From positions 1,874,147 to 1,938,146 of the forward strand of contig NZ_CP054011.1 of the NCBI RefSeq assembly GCF_013267595.1: a DNA stretch of 64,000 nt, in the 5' to 3' direction. The translations under genes and the position numbers were made by a program. The stretch comes from Prevotella melaninogenica. Its GTDB lineage: Bacteria > Bacteroidota > Bacteroidia > Bacteroidales > Bacteroidaceae. This document shows positions 1 through 7,983 of the stretch, one piece after another (within the stretch, counting starts at the first letter, position 1; the number at the start of each line of letters is the position of its first letter). The notes beneath the pieces were generated by a model that had not been told where the DNA came from, did no database searches, and worked only from the letters and a program-made list of their open reading frames with translations.

Positions 1-1
1 T

Positions 2-757
2 GATGCAGAGACCCCTTGGGTTGATAAGGCGAGTGGTCAGTATGAAGTAGAGAACTTAAAGGTTAAACTAACAGCAGTGTCTACCAATGCGGGAGCTAAA
101 CTTGTTTATACAACGAATGGTACAGAGCCAACGGCAAGTAGTGCGCAGGTGGCTTCTGGAACGGAAATAACCCTTCCTGAGGGTGAAACAACCTTGAAAG
201 TGGCATTGTTGGCAGGTGGTGTAGTGGGTAAGGTTATCACTCGCAGCTATAAGGTTACGGCTCCAGTCCCTTACACGCCAGAGACAATTCGTGTTTATGT
301 GAATACTGATCAGGTGAATTGGAGCATCTACGTGAATTATCATTCATGGGGTGGTACGCACACAGCAACGGCATGGCCAGGCGATAAGGTTACTACAACT
401 GCAACGATAAATGGCAAGACTTGGTTCTATAAGGACTATACGCTCACAAAAGCTGATGACTATGTGAACTTTGTGTTTAGTATTGGTAGCGCAGCAAATG
501 CCAGTGATAATCAAAGTTTAGACATTGAACGCGTGAAGAAAACGTCTTACTTTGTTATCTCATCAACAAAGGAAAATGGTAAATATACTGTCAATAATGT
601 AACGGAAACAGTAATGGGTATTGAGGGAGTTGAGATAGATGCTAAACAGAGTAAGGTCGATAAGTTTTATTACACACTCTCTGGTCAGCGACTCACAGGT
701 AAGCCTTCACAGCGTGGCGTTTATATCCATGCAGGCAAGAAGATAGTTGTAAAGTAA
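2..757 (+). CDS. C-terminal part of a secreted starch-active enzyme (probable alpha-amylase), 5' end outside the window
   Basis: The reading frame is open from base 2, so the gene starts upstream of the window. The first visible part resembles a chitobiase/beta-hexosaminidase C-terminal-like beta domain (TTNGTEPTAS, residues about 37-47 of the visible part). It is followed by a Trp/Tyr-rich module (VYVNTDQVNWSIYVNYHSW) that resembles starch-binding module 26. The last 30 residues (YYTLSGQRL...GVYIHAGKKIVVK) match the short C-terminal module common on secreted Prevotella and Bacteroides proteins. In this family such modules follow a GH13 catalytic domain, but that domain is not visible here, so alpha-amylase is an inference. 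A hairpin terminator follows. Confidence 0.7.
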   Translation, partial: DAETPWVDKASGQYEVENLKVKLTAVSTNAGAKLVYTTNGTEPTASSAQVASGTEITLPEGETTLKVALLAGGVVGKVITRSYKVTAPVPYTPETIRVYVNTDQVNWSIYVNYHSWGGTHTATAWPGDKVTTTATINGKTWFYKDYTLTKADDYVNFVFSIGSAANASDNQSLDIERVKKTSYFVISSTKENGKYTVNNVTETVMGIEGVEIDAKQSKVDKFYYTLSGQRLTGKPSQRGVYIHAGKKIVVK

Positions 758-836
758 GTACAGCTATCAGATAAAAAGAAAAAAGCATACATTTTTCTAT
801 GTAATATCCTATATTTAGAGGTGTATAAACTTTGAG

Positions 837-876
837 AAAGTAAGTCTTCTTATCACATTAAGTAGACTTACTTTTT
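837..876 (+). terminator. Rho-independent terminator after the starch-active enzyme gene
   Basis: AAAGTAAGTCT and AGACTTACTTT form an 11-bp perfect stem around a loop of about 16 nt, followed by a T run. Confidence 0.75.
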
Positions 877-947
877 GTTTTATATGGTTTTTCTAACGTC
901 ATATGGCACTTCTTTATATGATGAGTTCTTTGGTGTTTAGCCCTCCG

Positions 948-1013
948 CACATCGTGTGCTCATGGTTCGCACCATTGGTGTTAGGCGTTAACACCATTGG
1001 TGTTAGGCATCTT
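948..1013. repeat. 22-bp-period array, CACC/GGTG family (copy 1)
   Basis: Three units start at 948, 970 and 992, exactly 22 bp apart. Each carries a near-palindrome (CACATCGTGTG, CACCATTGGTG, CACCATTGGTG) joined by TTAGGC-like spacers. The same family occurs near 21.66, 36.71 and 57.53 kb. The array lies between the upstream terminator and the superoxide reductase promoter. Its function is unknown. Confidence 0.8.
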
Positions 1014-1157
1014 TACGATGGTAAAAGATGGTGGGATAGGGTAGAGTTGATAAAGTTTTGATTGCTAATAAGGTAAGATATTCTGTAAATACAAGGCAAT
1101 CATAGAGGTGAGGAAGTATTAAAGAATGTAAATTTTGTAATGTTTACAAGTGGAAAG

Positions 1158-1189
1158 TTTGTTTCTTTCGGAAAATAGATATATCTTTG
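1158..1189 (+). promoter_or_regulatory. Promoter of the superoxide reductase gene
   Basis: TTTG at 1158-1161, a 20-bp spacer and TATCTTTG at 1182-1189 match the Bacteroidetes -33/-7 promoter. It lies 30 bp before the ATG. Confidence 0.8.
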
Positions 1190-1219
1190 CAGACATAAAA
1201 CATTAAGAAATAATTTATT

Positions 1220-1588
1220 ATGTCAAAGCGAAACGAATTATATAAGTGTTCAGAGAGTGGTCAGATCGTTGAAGTATTATTAGGCGGTGAGTGTGGTGTT
1301 GCTGGTATGGAGCATGTAGTTGAGAATACTACTGATGCTGCTACTGAGAAGCACGTACCAGTTGTTGAGAAGATTGAAGGTGGTTACCGTGTAACTGTTG
1401 GTGAGGTTGAGCACCCAATGACAGAGGCACACTCTATCCTTTGGATTGAGTTGGTAACTAACAACAATGAGGTTCTCCGCAAGTATCTCGAGCCAACAGA
1501 CCGTCCAGTAGCTGAGTTTAAGACTGATGCAACTGAGGTTTACGCACGTGAGTACTGCAACCTTCACGGTCTCTGGCGTTCAAAGTAA
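1220..1588 (+). CDS. Superoxide reductase (desulfoferrodoxin family) with degenerate N-terminal iron site
   Basis: This 122-residue protein should reduce superoxide to hydrogen peroxide in the cytoplasm of an anaerobe, using a square-pyramidal Fe(His)4Cys centre. The centre II ligands are visible: H45 in EKHVP, H65 and H71 in the EHPMTEAH segment, and C113 and H116 in YCNLHG. E43-K44 next to H45 are the conserved catalytic-loop residues. The N-terminal desulforedoxin-like domain normally has four Cys for centre I; here only C10 and C25 remain, so centre I is probably not assembled. This resembles the single-iron variants of the family. The gene is monocistronic, with its own promoter and terminator. 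Confidence 0.93.
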   Translation: MSKRNELYKCSESGQIVEVLLGGECGVAGMEHVVENTTDAATEKHVPVVEKIEGGYRVTVGEVEHPMTEAHSILWIELVTNNNEVLRKYLEPTDRPVAEFKTDATEVYAREYCNLHGLWRSK

Positions 1589-1618
1589 GTACAACTTTAC
1601 AAGCTGACATATAATATT

Positions 1619-1661
1619 GGGTGTATGAGTCTTCTTAAAAAGGAGAGCATACACCCTTTTT
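1619..1661 (+). terminator. Rho-independent terminator after superoxide reductase gene
   Basis: GGGTGTATG pairs with CATACACCC (9 bp), followed by TTTTT. Confidence 0.85.
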
Positions 1662-2060
1662 CTTTTCTGTCTTCCTATACTTTCTGTTATTATATTAAGC
1701 CTAATATGCCCCATTAGGGTAATTAATCTTTTTCTCACATCTTGCTACAGAACAAATATAGCGGTTTGTTGTTATTAATTTTTTGTAAAAATACGTATAA
1801 TATTTTCTCCTTTAAAAATATTATGCGTATTTTGCAATTCAATATAAAATTATTTGAAGAGTTCTCAATTTCCTCCTTATTTTCAATTATACCTGTAATT
1901 AGATAGATAATGTTAGCTGTTAATAGATAGCATAAATACTATTAGTAGTGAGATAGCTATACGTGTGACAATTGATAGGTAAGTGAAAAATGGTGTGATT
2001 TTCAAAACTAAAAATACGATTCTAAAGAATTGTGATATAATTTAATATATATAAAGATAT
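1662..2060. other. AT-rich intergenic region before the candidate effector module
   Basis: About 400 bp, clearly more AT-rich than the flanking genes. I see no gene, no repeat and no clear TAnnTTTG promoter box, although it must hold the promoter of the module that follows. The composition shift fits a boundary of acquired DNA. Confidence 0.5.
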
Positions 2061-2960
2061 ATGGGATATTGGGAAGATGTTCAATTACATGCCGAGAAAG
2101 GTGATGTAAAAATGTTGGAAACAAGAAAATATCGTTGTGAGCAGACTGTTGTAACAAGGTTTAATGAAATGCCTGTCAGCACAGTAGAGACAAAGACCGA
2201 TTACACTTTGCAGGGAGCGGTAGATATGGAGGGACGTCAAGCATTTCTTTTAACAATTGGTGAAAATCATCTGTCTATATTTCCAGAACAGTTCAGCAGT
2301 GCTTTTGAGATGGTTGAAGATTTAGAGAAGATCAAATCAAATGTGGTTTTTGCAATTGATCCAGCCAACGGGCATATGATGAGATTTCTCAATCATTCTG
2401 AAATTGTTGATAATTGGAATAAGTATAAGAAGGAGATGACGACCAAGTACGACTTTGTAACTGATTCTGATACGAGGAAGTCTATGGAGGAGTTTATCTC
2501 CATTGTTGACAGGGGCATACAGAACCATGATACGCTTTTGAAAGAGTATGAGATGAAACTACCTCATTCCATTTTGTTTGATGAGTACCTTGTTGCTCCT
2601 GTAAGTTATTCTCCCTCTTTTGACGTGAAGTATAGTTCTCCTCTCTTTGAGAATATGCCGTTTGCTTTTCGAGTGAATCAAAAGGTTAGTAACGAAACGC
2701 CTTCTTTGATACAATTATCAAGGACAGGAACAGATGTTAAAGGAATTGATAGCATTCAGGAGGCAGCAAAGAAAATCTATGATAGAAAGTTTAAACCTTT
2801 TGTTCAATATGATTTCTCAGCCTATAACCTCTCTTATAACGCACAGATGTCTATTGCTCCGTCTACAAGGTGTTTACTTGAAGCAGATGTGTCTATCTGT
2901 GAAGAGGTTGAGAACAATGCAGAGCTGACTATAAGTTTTAAAATGCGTAAAATAAAATAA
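2061..2960 (+). CDS. Unrecognised protein encoded just upstream of a PAAR-like protein
   Basis: A 299-residue soluble protein with no signal peptide and no membrane segment. I do not recognise the family. The region of residues 110-165 is charged and probably helical; the rest looks beta-rich with alternating polar and hydrophobic residues. The ATG at 2061 gives MGYWEDVQ; a start at residue 18 (MLETRKY) is also possible because no ribosome-binding site decides it. The gene ends 2 bp before the next ATG, so the two are almost certainly co-transcribed. Proteins in this position, immediately before a PAAR-like gene, are often chaperones or adaptors that load an effector. That role is inferred from position only. 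Confidence 0.8.
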   Translation: MGYWEDVQLHAEKGDVKMLETRKYRCEQTVVTRFNEMPVSTVETKTDYTLQGAVDMEGRQAFLLTIGENHLSIFPEQFSSAFEMVEDLEKIKSNVVFAIDPANGHMMRFLNHSEIVDNWNKYKKEMTTKYDFVTDSDTRKSMEEFISIVDRGIQNHDTLLKEYEMKLPHSILFDEYLVAPVSYSPSFDVKYSSPLFENMPFAFRVNQKVSNETPSLIQLSRTGTDVKGIDSIQEAAKKIYDRKFKPFVQYDFSAYNLSYNAQMSIAPSTRCLLEADVSICEEVENNAELTISFKMRKIK

Positions 2961-2962
2961 TT

Positions 2963-4123
2963 ATGGCACAATCCTATATAAGACAAGGTACTTGCATCGT
3001 ATGTTCCAATATGACATGTGGCGTGCCCCGTAAGTTAGGTGTTTCTCGCAAGAAGTGTACGGTAATTAATGGTAGCAGTACGCAGCCGATACTGAATGTT
3101 GATGATAAGAAAGTTTCAGAGTGTTTTGACTGCAAGAATCCAGAGAGTTTCTGGGGAGGATTGGTAGCACTTTGTGTTGGTATCTGCATTGGTATTGCTA
3201 TTGGTGCAGCAATCGTTGCGACAGGAGGTGCAGCAGCTGTGGCTATGGCAGCATATGCAGCTGCAAAATGTGCTATTGTAGTAACACTCGCAGTGGCAGC
3301 TGTCAGCGTTGTGGCTTATACGGCAACACATGATTGTGATGCATCTCTTCAAGGGATATGGAAGTTAATGCATGATTCTGTGCTGTTAAATGGAAAGTCA
3401 GCTCTTTTAAATCAATCTGTTTTAGATTGTCCTCAAAAAGGTAAAATATTAATTATCTTAAACGAGAACGCTGCATCGGAAGCAGCAAAACTGATATCCA
3501 TGTACAATAATCGTGAGGTTTATATTCAATGGGGAACACAGCTTTTGGAGGGATGTATTACAGGTTTAGCTGCGCAATTGACAGGTGGTGTAGGGTATGG
3601 TGATATGGCTGTAGAAGTTGGAACCTATATCCTATCTGAAAGTACGGGAGGAGTATTCGGTAAAGTAAAAAGTGGCAGTGATACATATGACGCTATTTCG
3701 GAAGGTAAAAGTGCGTATAATGAGGTCGGTAATAAAACAAGACAAGTCAATGAGTCTACAAGTCGGATAAATCAATATGAAGGCGTATTAAATGATAGGA
3801 CGAATGCCCGGAATGCAAGTATTCCGAATAGGGGGCAACAAGCTGCAAGAACCCGACAGAGTCAGGCGCAAAGAGGATTGAATATAGAAAGGGCAAGAAA
3901 TCAGGATTTGAATAAAAAACTTGATGCTGCCAAAAAAGGTGTTCGTAATGCTGCAATTAATTTTGGAGCTACGGTGACTAATGCCATTATTGATCTTATT
4001 TCTGATGAGTTAAAGAAACAATGTGGTAAAAACGTGGAAGCAGAAGTTACAAATATACAACTTAATAATGACACAGGCAGTAATCAGAATACTTCCTTTA
4101 TGGGAATTATATCCTCTAAATAA
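2963..4123 (+). CDS. PAAR-like (DUF4280-type) Cys-rich protein with hydrophobic segment, candidate secreted effector
   Basis: 386 residues. The first 60 resemble PAAR-like DUF4280 proteins (start MAQSYIRQGTC, then a KCTVINGSSTQPIL strand). They carry six Cys at positions 11, 14, 19, 32, 54 and 57, including a CxxC pair, which could bind metal. Residues about 65-120 are a Gly/Ala-rich hydrophobic stretch able to form two membrane helices. Residues about 240-330 are Asn/Arg/Gln-rich and probably coiled coil, followed by a C-terminal helix. PAAR proteins cap type VI secretion spikes and often carry toxin domains. The two membrane-anchored paralogues that follow fit immunity proteins. No spike or sheath gene is in the window. 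The effector role is inferred; the C-terminal domain is not one I know. Confidence 0.6.
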   Translation: MAQSYIRQGTCIVCSNMTCGVPRKLGVSRKKCTVINGSSTQPILNVDDKKVSECFDCKNPESFWGGLVALCVGICIGIAIGAAIVATGGAAAVAMAAYAAAKCAIVVTLAVAAVSVVAYTATHDCDASLQGIWKLMHDSVLLNGKSALLNQSVLDCPQKGKILIILNENAASEAAKLISMYNNREVYIQWGTQLLEGCITGLAAQLTGGVGYGDMAVEVGTYILSESTGGVFGKVKSGSDTYDAISEGKSAYNEVGNKTRQVNESTSRINQYEGVLNDRTNARNASIPNRGQQAARTRQSQAQRGLNIERARNQDLNKKLDAAKKGVRNAAINFGATVTNAIIDLISDELKKQCGKNVEAEVTNIQLNNDTGSNQNTSFMGIISSK

Positions 4124-4129
4124 TTTATT

Positions 4130-4711
4130 ATGAATATGAAAACTAATAAGTATCATCTTATTGGCACTATGGCAGCCTTTGCTATTTTCCCTGTGATTAC
4201 GTATTTGTTTTTCAGAGGAAATGGCGATGCGTATGGCTATGCAGATAAGTATATTGCCGACAGTAAAATTGTTAAGATTATAATTCCTCGGAGCCGTAGG
4301 GTGTTATCAGACTCTTTTGTAACCGAGTTCAGTCGGCGATCAAAACATCAATCTTTTGTTCAAATGGTCTTTTATAGCAAGGAATATAAAAAATACGTTT
4401 CTGTGTACTCTTTCGCAGGAATAGAAATGGATGATTTTTCTGATATTGGTAAGGATCGAGTCAGCTTTGCCTTTCAGAGTGGTGATACATATTTATTCTA
4501 TGCGAATAAGCAGCAGTGGAATGATAAGCATTTTGGTACAAAGGAAATGCCGATGCCTTTGTTTTATAAAGAGAGTGTTGAAACTAAATTTCATGATAAA
4601 GGATTGTATGATAAAATCAACCCCGATATTTTGCGTCAGTATGTAGAGTTATATCTTACTCGTATTCTTCCTTCTGACGAGTTCGATCGGCTATATAAGG
4701 ATAAGGATTAA
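4130..4711 (+). CDS. Membrane-anchored protein, candidate immunity protein (copy 1 of tandem pair)
   Basis: 193 residues beginning MNMKTNKYHLIG; the start could equally be the ATG at 4136, which aligns with copy 2. Residues about 9-27 form one hydrophobic N-terminal helix with positive charges before it, so the remaining 165 residues should lie in the periplasm, anchored to the inner membrane. That part is rich in Tyr, Lys and Asp, with no Cys and no motif I recognise. It follows the PAAR-like gene by 6 bp and is closely similar to the next gene at both DNA and protein level. Differences cluster at residues 52-60 and 130-165. Membrane-anchored, tandemly duplicated small proteins after an effector gene are typical of immunity genes; that function is inferred. 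Confidence 0.7.
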   Translation: MNMKTNKYHLIGTMAAFAIFPVITYLFFRGNGDAYGYADKYIADSKIVKIIIPRSRRVLSDSFVTEFSRRSKHQSFVQMVFYSKEYKKYVSVYSFAGIEMDDFSDIGKDRVSFAFQSGDTYLFYANKQQWNDKHFGTKEMPMPLFYKESVETKFHDKGLYDKINPDILRQYVELYLTRILPSDEFDRLYKDKD

Positions 4712-4731
4712 TATCAAGTAATCTATCTTAT

Positions 4732-5310
4732 ATGAAGACTAATAAGTATCATCTTATTGGCACTATGGCAGCTTTTGCCATTTTTCCTGTGATTACGTTT
4801 TTGTTTTTCAGAGGAAATGGTGATGCGTATGGCTATGCAGATAAGTATATTGCCGACAGTAAAATCGTTAAGATTACAATTCCTGAAGACAATGATGTGT
4901 TGTATGATTCTTTTGTAACCGAGTTCAGTCGGCGATCAAAACATCAATCTTTTGTTCAAATGGTCTTTTATAGCAAGGAATATAAAAAATACGTTTCTGT
5001 ATATTCGTTCTCAGGAATAGAAATGGATGGTTTTTCCGATATTGGTGAGAATCGAGTTTTGATGGATTTTCAAGGAGGTGATACATATTTATTCTATGCG
5101 AATAAACAGCAGTGGAATGATAAGCAGTATGGTACAAAGGAAATGCCGATGCCTTTGTTTTATAAAGATAGTTTAGATCCTGATTATGATGATAGTGATA
5201 AGCTCTTTGGTGTAATTAATCCCGATATTTTGCGTCAGTATGTAGAGTTATATCTCACTCATATTCTTCCTTCTGATGAGTTTGATCGGCTGTATAAGGA
5301 TAAGGATTAA
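4732..5310 (+). CDS. Membrane-anchored protein, candidate immunity protein (copy 2 of tandem pair)
   Basis: 192 residues, a paralogue of the preceding gene in the same order and spacing. The N-terminal helix (residues 8-24) and most of the periplasmic part are unchanged. The segments after KITIPEDNDV and around YKDSLDPDYDDSDK differ from copy 1. The duplication unit is about 597-599 bp and includes the intergenic spacer TAATATCAAGTAATCTATCTT, found after both copies. Divergence limited to a few patches suggests recent duplication with changes on one surface, as expected if the copies recognise different toxin variants. No separate promoter is visible between the copies. Confidence 0.7.
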   Translation: MKTNKYHLIGTMAAFAIFPVITFLFFRGNGDAYGYADKYIADSKIVKITIPEDNDVLYDSFVTEFSRRSKHQSFVQMVFYSKEYKKYVSVYSFSGIEMDGFSDIGENRVLMDFQGGDTYLFYANKQQWNDKQYGTKEMPMPLFYKDSLDPDYDDSDKLFGVINPDILRQYVELYLTHILPSDEFDRLYKDKD

Positions 5311-5354
5311 TATCAAGTAATCTATCTTGTGTGAAAACTAATATGTATTATTAA
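5311..5354 (+). pseudogene. Stub of a third copy of the tandem membrane-anchored gene
   Basis: After copy 2 the shared spacer is repeated and leads to GTG AAA ACT AAT ATG TAT TAT TAA at 5331. This aligns with the first codons of copies 1 and 2 (MKTNKYH) and then stops. It marks the end of a tandem array that once had, or began, a third unit. Confidence 0.65.
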
Positions 5355-5360
5355 AATAGA

Positions 5361-5447
5361 GTTTCCTGTCACTGATATCATCTGTTATATATGTTAACTT
5401 CTTAGTTTACAGTGTTTTTTGCGAAATGTTAAAATGACAGCAAACTA
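5361..5447 (+). repeat. Dispersed 87-bp element with CTGTCA/TGACAG ends (copy A)
   Basis: It begins TTTCCTGTCACT and ends GAAATGTTAAAATGACAGCAAA, with TTAGTTTACAGTG in the middle. Copies lie at 27.19, 29.90 and, inverted, 53.37 kb. All are intergenic and downstream of a gene. Confidence 0.8.
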
Positions 5448-5595
5448 AATCAAAAGTGTTTTTGTAGTAAGAAAAGTAGTTCTCTTATTATTTTAGTAGC
5501 CTTCAAATATCTACAGCTCAGCTTGTTCCTACTTATTTTCTACTAAACTCTTTATTTTTTGCTATGCTCTGCGCCTTCTGTGGAAATTATATAAA

Positions 5596-5627
5596 ACAAA
5601 AAAGGAATTACTTTCGTAATTCCTTTT
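5596..5627 (-). terminator. Terminator of tRNA-Asn (minus strand)
   Basis: An 11-bp perfect stem (AAAGGAATTAC / GTAATTCCTTT, loop 5612-5615) lies directly downstream of the tRNA, and the minus strand continues with T-rich sequence. Confidence 0.75.
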
Positions 5628-5631
5628 GATG

Positions 5632-5705
5632 CGCTCCAGGATGGGCTTGAACCAACGACCCCCTGATTAACAGTCAGGTGCTCTAACCAACTGAGCTACT
5701 GAAGC
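5632..5705 (-). tRNA. tRNA-Asn (anticodon GTT)
   Basis: The cloverleaf reads on the minus strand. Acceptor stem GCTTCAG/CTGGAGC has 7 bp and discriminator G. The D arm contains AGCTCAGTTGGTTAGAGC. The anticodon stem CCTGA/TCAGG encloses loop CTGTTAA with anticodon GTT. The T arm GTTGG-TTCAAGC-CCATC has one T:T mismatch at 50:64. No CCA is encoded. Confidence 0.93.
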
Positions 5706-5737
5706 AGTTTGTATCGCTTATTTCTTGTAAGCGGTTG

Positions 5738-5769
5738 CAAAGGTAGTATGTTTCTTTGAAACTGCCAAA
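5738..5769 (-). promoter_or_regulatory. Promoter of tRNA-Asn
   Basis: On the minus strand TTTG (5769-5766), a 20-bp spacer and TACCTTTG (5745-5738) match the Bacteroidetes consensus exactly. Confidence 0.85.
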
Positions 5770-5901
5770 TGTTTTTGAAGAAAATTTCAAGAAAATCGTA
5801 ATTTTCTTTATTTTCGTTGTTATTAAGGCGTATTTTCCATTATAATAATGTACTTTTGTCCCGTTATAAGAACATTAAACAACAAACAGATATAATATAT
5901 A

Positions 5902-7650
5902 ATGAGAAAATTGTTTTTGGCTTTCGGACTCTGGTTGCTAACTTTCAGTGGGTCTGTTATGGCACAAAGCACTGCGGAGAAGGAGCATAACTTCAATGTC
6001 GCAAAGAATCTTGAGACTTTTTCGGCTATTTACAAGTATCTTGACTTGATGTATGTTGATAGCCTTAATGCCGACGAGGTAATCGGGACGGGTATCAATT
6101 ACATGCTCCGTTCGCTCGACCCTTATACAATTTATTACCCAGAGGAGAAGGTGAAAGACCTCGACTTGATGATTTCGGGTAAGTATGCAGGTGTTGGTGC
6201 ATTGATTCGTTATAATTTCTTATTGAAGAATACGGTGATTGATGAGCCATACGAAAATATGCCTGCTGCGGAAGTTGGTTTGAAGAAGGGTGATGTCATC
6301 CTTGCTATTGGCGATTCGTCAATGGTGGGTAAGGATGTTGCATGCGTCAGCAATCATCTACGTGGCGATGCTGGTACAACCTTTATCCTGACTATTCAGC
6401 GTCCGTCAGTGAATAAGAAGATGAAGTTTAAGATTACTCGTCGTTCTATTCAGCTCCCTGCCGTACCTTATTATGGTGTGCAGGATGGTGGAGTGGGATA
6501 TCTGAATCTTAACTCTTTCACAACGGGATGTGCTAAGGATGTACGTCGTGCCTTCCTTGATATGAAGAAACAGGGTATGACCTCACTTGTTTTTGATCTC
6601 CGTAACAATGGTGGTGGTAGTTTGCAAGAGGCGGTTAACATCGTAAATATGTTTGTACCGAAAGGGATTACACTGGTGAAGACGGTGGGTAAGATGGAAC
6701 GTGCAAACAAAGAGTATAAGACGACAGTTGAACCTATCGACACCGTTATGCCGATTGTTGTGTTGGTGAATGATGAGACTGCGAGTGCCAGTGAGATTAC
6801 CAGTGGTAGTCTGCAAGACCTTGATCGTGCGGTAGTTCTCGGTACACGAACCTATGGTAAGGGTCTTGTACAGGTGTCAATGGATCTTCCTTATAATGGA
6901 AATTTAAAACTAACGTCAAGTAAGTATTATATTCCAAGTGGGCGTTGCATACAGGCAATCAACTATAAGCATGCAAATGGCGGATATACTGAGCATGTAC
7001 CAGACTCGCTAACACATGTGTTCCACACGGCAAACGGACGTGAGGTGCGTGATGGTGGTGGTATCAAGCCAGATGTTGAGGTGCGTCCAGACTCTCTACC
7101 AAACATTGCTTTTTATCTTGCTTCTTCTGGACGCGATTCAACAGAGGTAATGTGGAATTGGGAGTTGCAGTATTTGAAGAAGCATCCTACTATTGGTCCT
7201 GCAAAGACATTTGTCATTTCAGATGCTGACTTTGAAGACTTCAAGCAAGCAGTGTTGAAGAGTGGTTTCAAGTATGACCGTGAGAGTAAGAAATACTTGG
7301 AGAATCTTGTGAAATTAGCTAAGTTCGAAGGCTATTATGATGATGCGAAAGGTGAGTTTGATGCCTTAGAGAAGAAGTTGAATCATAATCTTGCTAAAGA
7401 CCTTGATTATAACAAGCAAACCCTGAAGAAAGTGTTGACGAGCGACCTTGTTTCAGCTTATTATTACCAAAAAGGCTCTTTAGAGAATAGCCTGCAGTTC
7501 GATAAGCAATGGAAAAAGGCTGTGGAAATCTTGAAGAATCCAGTAGAGTATAAGAAACTTTTGCAGCCCGTTGTTGGTCAGCCTTTGGTTAAGCTCGAAC
7601 CAGCAAGCAATGTTGCTGCTGATAAAAAGCAGAAGTCAAAGGCGAAATAA
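5902..7650 (+). CDS. C-terminal processing (S41 family) periplasmic peptidase with PDZ domain
   Basis: 582 residues with a signal peptide (MRKLFLAFGLWLLTFSGSVMAQ). A PDZ domain spans about residues 85-175 (AAEVGLKKGDVILAIG), followed by the S41 catalytic core (about 190-360). The Ser/Lys dyad is visible: S295 in TASASE and K320 in TYGKG, spaced 25 residues as in Tsp/D1P proteases. The C-terminal 200 residues are helical and charged and end in a Lys-rich tail. The family trims C termini of envelope proteins or degrades tagged periplasmic proteins. In Bacteroidales it is usually annotated ctpA-like. It is a single gene with a terminator; the substrate is unknown. Confidence 0.92.
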   Translation: MRKLFLAFGLWLLTFSGSVMAQSTAEKEHNFNVAKNLETFSAIYKYLDLMYVDSLNADEVIGTGINYMLRSLDPYTIYYPEEKVKDLDLMISGKYAGVGALIRYNFLLKNTVIDEPYENMPAAEVGLKKGDVILAIGDSSMVGKDVACVSNHLRGDAGTTFILTIQRPSVNKKMKFKITRRSIQLPAVPYYGVQDGGVGYLNLNSFTTGCAKDVRRAFLDMKKQGMTSLVFDLRNNGGGSLQEAVNIVNMFVPKGITLVKTVGKMERANKEYKTTVEPIDTVMPIVVLVNDETASASEITSGSLQDLDRAVVLGTRTYGKGLVQVSMDLPYNGNLKLTSSKYYIPSGRCIQAINYKHANGGYTEHVPDSLTHVFHTANGREVRDGGGIKPDVEVRPDSLPNIAFYLASSGRDSTEVMWNWELQYLKKHPTIGPAKTFVISDADFEDFKQAVLKSGFKYDRESKKYLENLVKLAKFEGYYDDAKGEFDALEKKLNHNLAKDLDYNKQTLKKVLTSDLVSAYYYQKGSLENSLQFDKQWKKAVEILKNPVEYKKLLQPVVGQPLVKLEPASNVAADKKQKSKAK

Positions 7651-7672
7651 AGGGAACTTTTTAATAAAAGGG

Positions 7673-7716
7673 ATAAGGCTTATGAGTTCAATTGGAACTT
7701 ATAAGCCTTATTCTTA
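7673..7716 (+). terminator. Rho-independent terminator after the S41 peptidase gene
   Basis: A long stem (ATAAGGCTTATGAGTTC with GGAACTTATAAGCCTTAT, one bulge) is followed by a T-rich tail. Confidence 0.8.
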
Positions 7717-7818
7717 TATAGTCATTTTGTATGGTTGTTTATGGGTTACTTGTCATGTTGATGAATTGCTTTTTGATAGACAATTCTCTTTTTATATGAA
7801 ATATTTTCTTTTATAGGG

Positions 7819-7850
7819 ATTGACTTACATGTCTTTTTTCTTTATCTTTG
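7819..7850 (+). promoter_or_regulatory. Promoter of the exported alpha/beta hydrolase gene
   Basis: ATTG at 7819-7822, a 20-bp spacer and TATCTTTG at 7843-7850. It places transcription start near 7855 and argues that translation begins at 7978 or 7984, not at the promoter itself. Confidence 0.65.
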
Positions 7851-7983
7851 CCCTGTGGGAACCTTACTTGCTTGTTATTCAGTGCCAAAGCAAGTGGAGG
7901 ATGAATGTGAGAACGAGACTTGGAAAAGTTGTTTTAAAGTGCTTGCTTCGCTTATAACAGTTTGTGCTATAAATTTGATGAAT

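Noticed and set aside
948..1013. CRISPR array
   Set aside because: The 22-bp arrays have no unique spacers: core and spacer together form the 22-bp unit, copies are only 3-5, and no cas genes are present.
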